Shown: positions 8,250 to 17,818 of the stretch, one piece after another | How the letters are laid out: each line of letters begins with the position of its first letter | Numbering within the stretch: position 1 is the first letter of the stretch | Source of the DNA: CAMLHP01 sp035712285 | GTDB lineage: Bacteria; Gemmatimonadota; Gemmatimonadetes; Gemmatimonadales; GWC2-71-9 | NCBI GenBank assembly: GCA_035712285.1 | Contig: DASTBA010000169.1 | Location: forward strand, 1 to 49,348 | Length of the DNA: 49,348 nt | Direction: 5' to 3' | Translations under genes and position numbers: made by a program | The notes under the pieces: model-generated | Databases searched by the model: none | Seen by the model: only the letters and a program-made list of their open reading frames with translations | Told to the model about the DNA's origin: nothing

Positions 8250-9139
8250 GACTGCTCTTCCGCGAGGCGCTGCTCCCCTTCCGCCGGCTGGCCCTCCTGT
8301 CGGTGCTTTCCATCACCACGATCGCGTTCTCGCTCTTCACGGTGGGCCTCTTCGGCCTGGTGGCGGTGAATCTCCGCGCGGCGCTCCGGGGGCTCGAGGC
8401 GCGGGTCGAGATCGTGGCCTTCGTGCTGCGCGGCACCCCGCCCGAGACGATCACGGTGGCGGCACAGGATGTGGCGACATTCCCCGAGGTGCAGTCGGTG
8501 GACTACGTGAGCGAGGACCAGGCGCTGGAGCGGGCCCGCCGCGATCTGGTGGAGTTCCGCGACGCCTACCGGGACATCCAGACCAATCCGCTGCCGGCCT
8601 CGCTCGAGATCCGGCTCAAGGAGGGCTACCGGGACGCCGCCCATGCGGAAGTGGTGGCCGACCGCCTCCGGAGCTTCCCGTTCGTGGAGGACGTGCGCTT
8701 CGGGCGGGAGTGGGTGCAGCGGCTGGACCACCTCCGCAATATCGCCGGCGTGCTCGGCCTCATCATCGGCGCCGTCTTTGCCGCCGTCGCCATGGTGATC
8801 ATCGGCGTCACCATCCGCATGACCATGCTGCAGCGGGCCCGGGAGATCCGCATCATGCGGCTGGTCGGCGCCACCAACTGGTTCATCCGCGGGCCGTTCC
8901 TGCTGGAAGGCGCGCTGAAGGGCCTCTTCGGCGGGGTGCTCGCCATCCTGCTCTGCTACGGCGGGTTCGCGATCTTCGCGCGGAGCGCGCCGGCCTTCTC
9001 GGGGCTGGAGTTCTTCCGGCCGGGGCAGATCCTGCTCATCGTCGCCTTCGGCGTGCTGCTCGGCCTCGTCGCGAGCCTCTTCAGCGTCGGCCGCCACCTG
9101 CGGCTCCTGGACGGGCGCATGGACCGCCGCACGGCGTGA
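8246..9139 (+). CDS. ftsX: Cell-division permease-like protein FtsX
   Basis: A 297-residue membrane protein with the FtsX layout: a short cytoplasmic N-terminus, TM1 (about residues 20-45), a periplasmic domain of some 120 residues (EARVEIVAFVLRG to VRFGREWVQ), then three more helices (around 170-190, 215-240 and 260-285). The MTMLQRAREIRIMRLVGATNWFIRGPFLLEG cytoplasmic loop is the conserved part, given here in two overlapping pieces: RAREIRIMRLVGA and NWFIRGPFLLEG. FtsX transmits FtsE ATP hydrolysis to periplasmic cell-wall hydrolase activators. It is translationally coupled to ftsE, and the EnvC-like gene starts 2 nt after its stop. Confidence 0.95.
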   Translation: MRLLFREALLPFRRLALLSVLSITTIAFSLFTVGLFGLVAVNLRAALRGLEARVEIVAFVLRGTPPETITVAAQDVATFPEVQSVDYVSEDQALERARRDLVEFRDAYRDIQTNPLPASLEIRLKEGYRDAAHAEVVADRLRSFPFVEDVRFGREWVQRLDHLRNIAGVLGLIIGAVFAAVAMVIIGVTIRMTMLQRAREIRIMRLVGATNWFIRGPFLLEGALKGLFGGVLAILLCYGGFAIFARSAPAFSGLEFFRPGQILLIVAFGVLLGLVASLFSVGRHLRLLDGRMDRRTA

Positions 9140-9141
9140 GC

Positions 9142-10338
9142 ATGCGGGCGGGGCTCCTGGCCGCGCTGCTGGCGATGCTCGGTGCCACCACCGCGCTCCC
9201 GGCCCAGCAGACCGCCCGCGACCTGCAGGAGAGCCGCCAGCGCCTGCAGGACATCCGGGCGGAGCGGGACCGGCTGCAGCGCCAGCAGCAGATGCTGCAG
9301 GGGCAGGTGCACGACGTCGAGGACGAACTCGACAACATCGAGCGCCAGAAACAGTCCACCAGCCGCATCGTGATGGAAATCGAGCGCCAGATCGACGGCC
9401 TGACCTCGCAGGTGGACCAGGCCTCGACGGAACTGGTGCTCGCCCAGGACAACCTCGCCGAGCGGAAGGCGGTGCTGGAGCGCCGCCTGGTGGACATCTA
9501 CAAGCGGGGCCCGCTCTACACCTGGAAGGTCCTGCTGACCGCCGAGTCGTTCGGCGATCTCCTCCGGCGGTACAAGTATCTCTATCTCTCCAGCGAGCAG
9601 GACCGCGCCCTGGTGGCCGACGTCCAGCGTCTCCGCGACCGGGTGGGCCGCCAGCGCACGCAGATCGTCTCGGTACGGGAGGAACTCGACGCCACGCGGC
9701 AGGATCGTGAGCAGGAGCTCCGCCGGTACGGCAGCCTCGCGGATCAGCGGGAGCGCCGCCTCTCCACTCTCCAGCGGTCATCCCGGGCCAACGAACAGCG
9801 CCTGGTACAGCTGGAGAAGGATGCGTCGCGGCTCAACAACGTGCTGGCCGCCCTGGAGAAGGCGGCGCGCGACGAGGCGGCCCGGAACCGGCGCGCCACC
9901 TCGGCGCCGGCCACGCCGGTGCCCGGGGCGCTCACCACCGCGAGCATCGGCCGCCTCGACTGGCCGGTGGATGGCCGCATCGTGTACCGCTTCGGGCGGG
10001 ACACCCTGCCCGGGGGCGGCGTGATCCGCTGGAACGGCGTCGGGATCGCGGCGGCGCCCGGTACGCCGGTGCATGCGGTCGAGGCCGGACGGGTCCGGCT
10101 GGTGGACGTGATGGGCACCTACGGACTCACCGTCATCCTGGAGCACGGCAATGGCTATTACTCGATCTACTCGCACCTGCAGGGCGCGGCGGTGAAGGCG
10201 GGCGATGACGTGCGCAAGGGGCAGGTGCTGGGCGCGGTTGGCGGCGAGAACTCCGATTACGGCCCCCACCTCCACTTCGAGATCCGGGGCGAGAACCAGA
10301 TGGCGATGGACCCGGAGGACTGGCTCAGGCGGCGGTGA
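9142..10338 (+). CDS. EnvC-like murein hydrolase activator (signal peptide, coiled coil, LytM/M23 domain)
   Basis: A 398-residue secreted protein. A signal peptide (residues 1-21, ending in AQQ) is followed by a long heptad-rich coiled coil (about 22-250; RQRLQDIRAERDRLQRQQQ) and a C-terminal LytM/M23 domain (about 285-395). The LytM fold keeps HLH in GPHLHFEIRG, but where active enzymes have the zinc-binding HxGxD it reads WNGVGI, with Asn and Gly in place of the His and Asp. That resembles EnvC, a non-catalytic activator of amidases controlled by FtsEX. Start ATG 9142 lies directly after ftsX and gives a clean signal peptide. Its 3' end overlaps the convergent GGDEF gene by 14 bp. Confidence 0.9.
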   Translation: MRAGLLAALLAMLGATTALPAQQTARDLQESRQRLQDIRAERDRLQRQQQMLQGQVHDVEDELDNIERQKQSTSRIVMEIERQIDGLTSQVDQASTELVLAQDNLAERKAVLERRLVDIYKRGPLYTWKVLLTAESFGDLLRRYKYLYLSSEQDRALVADVQRLRDRVGRQRTQIVSVREELDATRQDREQELRRYGSLADQRERRLSTLQRSSRANEQRLVQLEKDASRLNNVLAALEKAARDEAARNRRATSAPATPVPGALTTASIGRLDWPVDGRIVYRFGRDTLPGGGVIRWNGVGIAAAPGTPVHAVEAGRVRLVDVMGTYGLTVILEHGNGYYSIYSHLQGAAVKAGDDVRKGQVLGAVGGENSDYGPHLHFEIRGENQMAMDPEDWLRRR

Positions 10339-11683
10339 CCGCGATCCGCTCCCCTTCCTGCGTGCGGGCGCGGAGCAGCGCCGCAGCCGCCAGGGCGAGC
10401 AGATCGGCCGGCTCGGTGACGGACGGGTGCGGAAAGGCCGCGATGCCCGCCGCCAGCGCCGGGCCCTGGCCGACTTCATATCCATCGAAGAATTCGGTCG
10501 CGATACGGCTCCGGAACCGGCGGACGGCACCTACCGCGTGCGGTGCCGCCGTCTCCGGCAGGAGCAGGGCGAACTCCTCCCCACCATGGGCCGCGACCAG
10601 GTCCGGTACCCGGAAGGACTCCCGCAGGAGGCCGGCGACCTGCGCCAGTACCCGCTCACCGGCCAGCCGCCCATGGGTGCCGCAGAAGGCGGCGAAATCA
10701 TCTACCGCCAGCAGAACGATGCTGAAGCCCAGCGCATAGCGGCGGGCGCGCTCGACTTCCTCGCGCACCCGGCCTTCCAGCAGGGTAGCTGACGCGATGC
10801 CGCCGCGCGGGCTGTCATGGCCGTTCCGGTGGGGACGCAGCACGGAGGCGCCGACTCGCCCCAGTGTCTGCACCAGGCCTGCGCGGTCATCAGGCAGGGC
10901 CGCGGTGGCGGAACCGGGCCGCAGGAGGAACACCCCGGCGACATCGCCGTCCATGCGCACCGGGACCGCGATCACGGCCCGGGGCAGCGCGATGCCCGCG
11001 GCCGCCCCGGTGCCGTGGCGTACGACGTCGAACAGCGGGTCGCGCGAGGCGTCGCGCACGAACACCGGCTCGCCGGTGCGGCGCGCCTCGGCGATCTCGG
11101 GATAGCGCGCGAGATCCAGGTCCAGGTCGGCCAGGCCGGCACGGGTCTCGTCCGCCACGACGCGGCCCGCATCGGTGCCGGGCGGCGTGAGGATGAAGGC
11201 GCAGCGCTCGAGCTCCAGGGCCCGGGCCACGCGGCGGCAGAGGCGGTGCAGCAATTCGTCGCTCCGGTCCGCCGCCATGAGCTCATCGGCGAGGCCGAGG
11301 GCGTCATCCAGCGCCGGGCTGATCCGCGGCGCCGAGGCGACCGGCCGGCGCCGGAGGCGCAGGCGGTGACAGAGCTCCGCCAGGTTCACCGGGGCCGTCA
11401 TCACATCGGCCGCACCGGCCCGGAGTGCGCGCAGTGCCGCGTCACCCGGGCCGGTATCCAGCGTAACCACCAGCGGTGTGGCCGGCCCGAACGCGTACCC
11501 TGCCGCCTCGGCGAGGCCGGCCACATCGTCCGGCTGCGCCAGGGTGGCGAGCACGACCTCCGGCGCCGCGGATGCCGCGTCCCGGATATCATTCGCCTCG
11601 GTGACGCGGAACCCCTCGCGCGCCAGCGCCACCTCGAGGCCCGCCGGCCGGGCACGGGCATCACCAACCAGCAGGACAGGCAT
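10325..11683 (-). CDS. GAF-GGDEF diguanylate cyclase with degenerate receiver-like N-terminus
   Basis: A 452-residue cytosolic protein. Residues ~1-115 resemble a response-regulator receiver (MPVLLVGDARARPAGLEVAL; DVMTAPVNLAEL), but the phospho-Asp position appears to be in VVLATL, without Asp. A GAF domain spans about 140-275 and a GGDEF domain about 290-450. The active-site motif is GGEEF (near residue 367) and a product-inhibition I-site RVPD lies exactly five residues before it, so it should synthesise c-di-GMP with feedback control. The ATG at 11683 was chosen because AGGA lies 7 nt upstream; a GTG at 11713 is an alternative. It is divergent from nfo. Confidence 0.88.
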   Translation of the reverse strand: MPVLLVGDARARPAGLEVALAREGFRVTEANDIRDAASAAPEVVLATLAQPDDVAGLAEAAGYAFGPATPLVVTLDTGPGDAALRALRAGAADVMTAPVNLAELCHRLRLRRRPVASAPRISPALDDALGLADELMAADRSDELLHRLCRRVARALELERCAFILTPPGTDAGRVVADETRAGLADLDLDLARYPEIAEARRTGEPVFVRDASRDPLFDVVRHGTGAAAGIALPRAVIAVPVRMDGDVAGVFLLRPGSATAALPDDRAGLVQTLGRVGASVLRPHRNGHDSPRGGIASATLLEGRVREEVERARRYALGFSIVLLAVDDFAAFCGTHGRLAGERVLAQVAGLLRESFRVPDLVAAHGGEEFALLLPETAAPHAVGAVRRFRSRIATEFFDGYEVGQGPALAAGIAAFPHPSVTEPADLLALAAAALLRARTQEGERIAVTAA

Positions 11684-11719
11684 CGCCGTTTCCTGCGTCA
11701 CGGAGTCACTCACGCGGCC

Positions 11720-12595
11720 ATGGCTTCCACCGGCAAGCAGGACCTGCTCGGCGCCCATGTCTCCGCCCAGGGTGGTGTGCATACCACCCCGGGCCGGGGC
11801 AAGGATATCGGCGCGACCGCGATCCAGGTGTTCACCAAGACTCCCAACCAGTGGAAGGAACCGTCCCTCGGGACGGATGTTCGCGACGCCTTCCTCCGGG
11901 CGCAAGAGGAACACGGGATGACGTCGGTCGTCTCCCACGACTCCTACCTGATCAACCTGGCGTCACCCGACCCGGTGCTGCGCGACCGTTCCATCGCCGC
12001 CTTCACCGCCGAACTCGAGCGCTGCCGGCTGCTCGGCATTCCCGGCGTGGTGAGCCACCCCGGAAACTACATTGATGACCGGGAAGCCGGCCTGGAGCGC
12101 AACGCCCAGGGTATCCGGCAATGCCTGGAGCGGGTGCCCGGCGAGGTGGCGGTCTATCTCGAGACCACCGCCGGAACCGGCACCGCGCTGGGCCGGACCT
12201 TCGAGGAACTGGCCGAGCTCCGGGAACGGGTCCCGGCGTCGCTCCGGCACCGGATCGCCTTCTGCGCCGACACCTGCCATCTCTACGCCGCCGGTTACGA
12301 CCTGGTGAACCAGTTCGACGCCGTCTGGGATACCTGGGACCGGGTCCTCGGCCTGGAGCGCCTCGCCTGCCTGCACCTCAATGACTCGAAAACTCCGTTC
12401 GGCTCGCACCGGGACCGCCACGAACTGATCGGGAAGGGATCGCTCGGCCCGGCCCCGTTCCGCCGCCTCATGCAGGATCCGCGATTCCGCACGGTGCCCA
12501 GGATCCTGGAAACCCCCAAGGGAGACGACATGGTCACCAATGACCGCCGGACCCTCCAGCAGCTGCGGCGCTATGCCCGGAGTACGTCACGTTGA
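11720..12595 (+). CDS. nfo: Endonuclease IV (deoxyribonuclease IV)
   Basis: A 291-residue AP endonuclease of the TIM-barrel Nfo family. It starts MASTGKQDLLGAHVSAQGG, which matches the family start, and carries the metal-binding elements VVSHPGNY, LETTAGTG, FCADTCH and HLNDSKTPFGSHRDRHE-IGKG. It cleaves DNA 5' of abasic sites with a trinuclear zinc centre in base excision repair. The reading frame stays open far upstream, but conserved sequence begins at ATG 11720. The spacer to the divergent GGDEF gene is only 36 bp, so promoters would overlap. The downstream barrel-like gene follows with little or no gap. Confidence 0.96.
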   Translation: MASTGKQDLLGAHVSAQGGVHTTPGRGKDIGATAIQVFTKTPNQWKEPSLGTDVRDAFLRAQEEHGMTSVVSHDSYLINLASPDPVLRDRSIAAFTAELERCRLLGIPGVVSHPGNYIDDREAGLERNAQGIRQCLERVPGEVAVYLETTAGTGTALGRTFEELAELRERVPASLRHRIAFCADTCHLYAAGYDLVNQFDAVWDTWDRVLGLERLACLHLNDSKTPFGSHRDRHELIGKGSLGPAPFRRLMQDPRFRTVPRILETPKGDDMVTNDRRTLQQLRRYARSTSR

Positions 12596-12627
12596 CCGCA
12601 CTCGCCCGGCTGCCCCATCTTCCCCCG

Positions 12628-13236
12628 ATGCGACGAACCATCCTGCCGGCCCTGCTGGCCGCGGCCTGCTTCACGGCCCCGGCCCACGCCCAGGCCACCT
12701 ACTACGCCCAGGTCGGCCTCACCGGATCCTCGAAAATCGTGCGTGACGTGATTCTCACGCCCGTTGAGACCAGGCCGGGCATCGCACCCACGTTGTTCCT
12801 GGGCGGCGAGCTGCCGATCGGGCCCCGCTACCGGATGGGGCTGGAGCTGTCCGCCGCCACCGCGTCACTCACCACGCGCACGCCGGCCATTCCGGACTCC
12901 GACCTCGACCAGGGACGGATCACCACCATCGGCGCGATGCTCAATCTCGCCGGACCGGTGGCGCCCCACCTGCAGTGGCGAGGCGGCATCGGCCTCCTGC
13001 GGTACAATCCGTCCGAGCAGTCGGGCATCTTCGCCCAGGGCGGGACGACCCGGGCGCTGTTCGGTGCCGGACTGGATTTCCGACAGCCGGCCGGCCGCCG
13101 CTGGGACGCCATGATTTCGGCCCGGTTCGATTATCACCGCTTTTCCACCGACGAGCTGCGCCATCAGGGCTTCACCCTGCAGCAGGGCGTGCGGCGGCTC
13201 TCCGTCTCCGTCGGCCTTGCGAGGGCTGCCCGATGA
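12628..13236 (+). CDS. Secreted beta-barrel-like outer membrane protein, unrecognised
   Basis: A 202-residue protein with a clear signal peptide (MRRTILPALLAAACF, cleavage after AHA/QA). The mature part is rich in alternating hydrophobic strands ending in aromatic or small residues (YRMGLELSAATASL, LQWRGGIGLLRY, RRLSVSVGLARAAR), as in small eight-stranded outer-membrane barrels. I do not recognise a specific family. The ATG at 12628 gives the signal peptide; a TTG at 12592 overlapping the nfo stop is less likely. It overlaps the metzincin-like gene by 4 bp, so the pair may function together at the cell surface. Confidence 0.65.
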   Translation: MRRTILPALLAAACFTAPAHAQATYYAQVGLTGSSKIVRDVILTPVETRPGIAPTLFLGGELPIGPRYRMGLELSAATASLTTRTPAIPDSDLDQGRITTIGAMLNLAGPVAPHLQWRGGIGLLRYNPSEQSGIFAQGGTTRALFGAGLDFRQPAGRRWDAMISARFDYHRFSTDELRHQGFTLQQGVRRLSVSVGLARAAR

Positions 13237-13895
13237 TCCGTCATTGCATCCGGGGGAGCGCACTGCTGCTGGCCGGTGCCGCCCTGGCATCCTGCGCCGA
13301 CATCGGTTCTCCGCTCCGCAGCGGCAACCAGAGCTACGAGTTCCGCCAGGTGGTGGCCGTGGGCGACACCCTCTCCTTCCATTGGCCCGAGAGCGCCATG
13401 CCGATCACCTTCTGGGCAGAGGACACGGTCGGCCTCCCGGAACACGCCGACAGCGCCATCGCCGTCTGGCAGCGGCAGTTCCTGTATCACGAGTTCACCG
13501 GCAGCCGTGTCGCCGACTCGGCGACCGCGGACGTCATCATCCGCTACGGCCCGCCGCCCAACGACGCCGTGCTGATTCCCGCGCTGGTGGACGCCTGCCA
13601 GGCGGCGACCGACATGCGCCTCGATGCCGTGACACGCACGCTGGCGCTGCCGATGCACGTGTACATCGCGGCCCGCTTCCTGCCCGATGACCCCGGCACC
13701 CAGGACTGCTTCCGCATCGTGATGATTCACGAACTGGGACACGTGCTGGGCATCCTGCGCCACTCGAACGATCCGCTGGACATCATGTACGGCAACCCCA
13801 CGGCGGCCGAGCCCACCACCCGCGACCGGAACACCGTGCAGGTCATGTATCACTGGCCGGTCAACGTCACACTCACCGGCGGAGGCGCACCCTGA
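13233..13895 (+). CDS. Metzincin-type zinc metalloprotease lipoprotein
   Basis: A 220-residue protein. The N-terminus MIRHCIRGSALLLAGAALASC is a lipoprotein signal with a lipobox ending at Cys 21 (shown in parts: LLLAGAALASC). Near residue 167 stands HELGHVLGILRH, the HExxHxxGxxH zinc motif of metzincins, followed after a short gap by DIMYG, a Met-turn. The domain before it (PITFWAEDTVGLP, SAIAVWQRQF) resembles matrixin pro-edge strands. It is probably an outer-membrane-tethered protease with unknown substrate. Two Cys (in VDACQ and TQDCF) may form a disulfide. It is coupled by a 4-bp overlap to the barrel-like gene. Confidence 0.8.
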   Translation: MIRHCIRGSALLLAGAALASCADIGSPLRSGNQSYEFRQVVAVGDTLSFHWPESAMPITFWAEDTVGLPEHADSAIAVWQRQFLYHEFTGSRVADSATADVIIRYGPPPNDAVLIPALVDACQAATDMRLDAVTRTLALPMHVYIAARFLPDDPGTQDCFRIVMIHELGHVLGILRHSNDPLDIMYGNPTAAEPTTRDRNTVQVMYHWPVNVTLTGGGAP

Positions 13896-13906
13896 ATCCG
13901 CCTCCG

Positions 13907-16189
13907 GTGCCGGACCGCCGAGCCGACGCCCTTCGCTACCACGAGGAAGGGCGTCCGGGCAAGATCCAGGTCGTTGCCACCAAGCCCACCCAGAACCAGC
14001 GGGACCTCGCGCTGGCCTATACCCCCGGTGTCGCGGAGCCGTGCCTCGCCATCAAGGAGCGGCCCGAGGACGCCTACCGCTACACCGCCAAGGGCAATCT
14101 GGTGGCCGTGGTCTCCAACGGGACGGCGGTGCTGGGCCTCGGCAACATCGGGCCGCTGGCCGGCAAGCCGGTCATGGAGGGCAAGGGAGTGCTCTTCAAG
14201 ACCTTCGCCGACCTCGATGTCTTCGATCTCGAGATCAGCGCGCCGACCGCGGAGGAGGTGATCCGCTTCTGCCAGATGCTGGAACCGGCGGTGGGCGGCA
14301 TCAATCTCGAGGACATCAAGTCACCCGACTGTTTCGTCATCGAGGAGCGGCTGCGGGAGACGCTGTCCATTCCCGTCTTTCACGACGATCAGCACGGCAC
14401 GGCCATCATCTCGGGTGCGGCGCTGCTCAACGCGCTGGACGTCACCGGGCGGGACATCGCGGACGCTCGCGTGGTCTTCGTCGGCGCCGGCGCCGCCGCG
14501 ATCGCGACCGCGGAGCACTACGTGCGGCTCGGCGTGCGGCGGGAGCACGTGGTGATGTGCGACCAGCACGGCGTGATCCGGCCCGATCGGGAGCGGCTCG
14601 ATCCCTACAAGCGGCGCTTCGCGCATGCCGGCGCGCCGGCGACGGTGGAGGAGGCGTTCGACGGCGCCGACGTGTTCGTGGGCCTCTCGGCGGCAGGGGC
14701 GGTGACCGCGGACCTCATCCGCCGCATGGCGCCGGATCCGATCGTGTTCGCGCTGGCCAATCCCACGCCGGAGATCATGCCGGACGAGGTGCGGGCGGTG
14801 CGGCCGGATGCGGTGATCGCCACCGGGCGCACCGACTATCCCAACCAGGTGAACAACGTCCTGGGCTTCCCGTTCATCTTCCGCGGCGCGCTCGACGTCC
14901 GGGCCCGCGCCATCAACGAGGAGATGAAGATGGCGGCGACCCGCGCCCTCGCGGCACTCGCGCGGGACGACGTGCCCGAGGTGGTGCTCCGGGCCTACAA
15001 CCTGCCCTCCCTGCGCTTCGGCCGGGACTACCTCATTCCCAAGCCGTTCGACCCGCGCGTCCTGCTCTGGGTGGCGCCGGCCGTGGCCTGGGCCGCCATC
15101 CACTCGGGGGTCGCCACCGAACTCCTGGACGTGGACGAGTATCGCTCCCGGCTGGAGTCGCGCCTCGGCCGGGGACGGGAGGTGATGCGTGGCCTCATGA
15201 ACCGCGCAGCGGCCAATCCCCAGCGACTGGCCCTCACCGACGCGGATGACGCGCGCGTCCTCCGTGCCGCCCGGATCCTGGCCGATGAGGGAATCGCCGA
15301 GCCGATCCTGATCGGGGAGCAGGTCGCCATCGAGCGGGTGGCGGGTGGGGCCGGCGTGTCACTCGACGGGCTCGCCGTCGTGGATCCGGCGCACGCCGGG
15401 CGGCGGGATGCGTATGCCGAGGAGTTCTGGCACCGTCGGCGCCGGCGCGGCGTCACCCGGTCCGAGGCGGACCGGCGGCTGCTCCAGCCGGAGTACTTCG
15501 GGGCCATGATGGTGGCCGGTGGCGATGCCGACGCGGTGGTGGTGGGCGAGAATCAGCACTACCCCCGCGCCATCCGGCCCGCCATCGAGGCGGTCGGCGC
15601 CGAGACGGACGCGGCCCTCGCGGGCATCTACATGATGGTGACGCAGAACGATCTGCTGTTCTTTGCCGACTGTACCGTGAACATTGACCCGGACGCGGCC
15701 CGGCTCACGCAGATCGCCATCGCCGCCGCCGGCTTCGTCGAATCGCTGGGCATCGAACCCCGGGTGGCGATGCTCTCGTTCAGCAACTTCGGCTCGGTCC
15801 GGCATCCCAGCCAGGAGAAGGTGGCGGACGCCGTCCGGCGCCTCCAGGGGCTCCGGCCCAACCTCAAGGCGGACGGCGAGATGCAGGCCGACACGGCGGT
15901 GCTGGAAAGCGTGCTGCAGCAGCGCTACCCGTTCAGCCGGTTGCAGGGACCGGCCAACGTGCTGATTTTTCCTGATCTCGACGCGGCCAACATCAGCTAC
16001 AAGCTCATGGGCCGCCTCGGGGGGGCGCACGCCATCGGCCCGATTCTGGTCGGCCTGGCGGCGCCGATCCACGTGCTCGAGCGGGATTCGGGCGTGGACG
16101 ATATCGTGAACATGGGGGTCATCGCCGCGGTGGACGCGCTCGAGCGCAGCCGCCAGCGCGGCCGGCCGGCCCCGCACACTCGACCTTGA
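13907..16189 (+). CDS. maeB: NADP-dependent malic enzyme with C-terminal phosphotransacetylase-like domain
   Basis: A 760-residue protein. Residues ~1-150 form the malic enzyme N-terminal domain (AYTPGVAEPC, GNIGPLAGKPVMEGK, LEDIKSPDCF, FHDDQHGTA). Residues ~155-400 form the NAD(P)-binding domain (VFVGAGAAAIATAEHY, FALANPTPEI). Residues ~425-755 are a phosphate acetyl/butyryltransferase-like domain (RVLRAARILADEG, VMLSFSNFGSVRHPS, FPDLDAANISYKL). It decarboxylates malate to pyruvate with NADP; the tail is thought to be regulatory in the MaeB type. GTG 13907 is used because the frame closes at the previous gene. pckA follows immediately, so both C4-to-C3 steps are adjacent. Confidence 0.96.
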   Translation: MPDRRADALRYHEEGRPGKIQVVATKPTQNQRDLALAYTPGVAEPCLAIKERPEDAYRYTAKGNLVAVVSNGTAVLGLGNIGPLAGKPVMEGKGVLFKTFADLDVFDLEISAPTAEEVIRFCQMLEPAVGGINLEDIKSPDCFVIEERLRETLSIPVFHDDQHGTAIISGAALLNALDVTGRDIADARVVFVGAGAAAIATAEHYVRLGVRREHVVMCDQHGVIRPDRERLDPYKRRFAHAGAPATVEEAFDGADVFVGLSAAGAVTADLIRRMAPDPIVFALANPTPEIMPDEVRAVRPDAVIATGRTDYPNQVNNVLGFPFIFRGALDVRARAINEEMKMAATRALAALARDDVPEVVLRAYNLPSLRFGRDYLIPKPFDPRVLLWVAPAVAWAAIHSGVATELLDVDEYRSRLESRLGRGREVMRGLMNRAAANPQRLALTDADDARVLRAARILADEGIAEPILIGEQVAIERVAGGAGVSLDGLAVVDPAHAGRRDAYAEEFWHRRRRRGVTRSEADRRLLQPEYFGAMMVAGGDADAVVVGENQHYPRAIRPAIEAVGAETDAALAGIYMMVTQNDLLFFADCTVNIDPDAARLTQIAIAAAGFVESLGIEPRVAMLSFSNFGSVRHPSQEKVADAVRRLQGLRPNLKADGEMQADTAVLESVLQQRYPFSRLQGPANVLIFPDLDAANISYKLMGRLGGAHAIGPILVGLAAPIHVLERDSGVDDIVNMGVIAAVDALERSRQRGRPAPHTRP

Positions 16190-16197
16190 AGGAGCTT

Positions 16198-17799
<1,602 letters not shown>

Positions 17800-17818
17800 C
17801 CGCACACCGGCATCCGGC

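Noticed and set aside
10817..11719. An in-frame 5' extension of nfo by 301 codons
   Set aside because: It lies antisense to the GGDEF gene and shows no endonuclease IV sequence; conserved residues begin at ATG 11720.
16186..16197. TTG start four codons earlier for pckA
   Set aside because: AAGGAG stands directly before ATG 16198 and lies inside the proposed extension.
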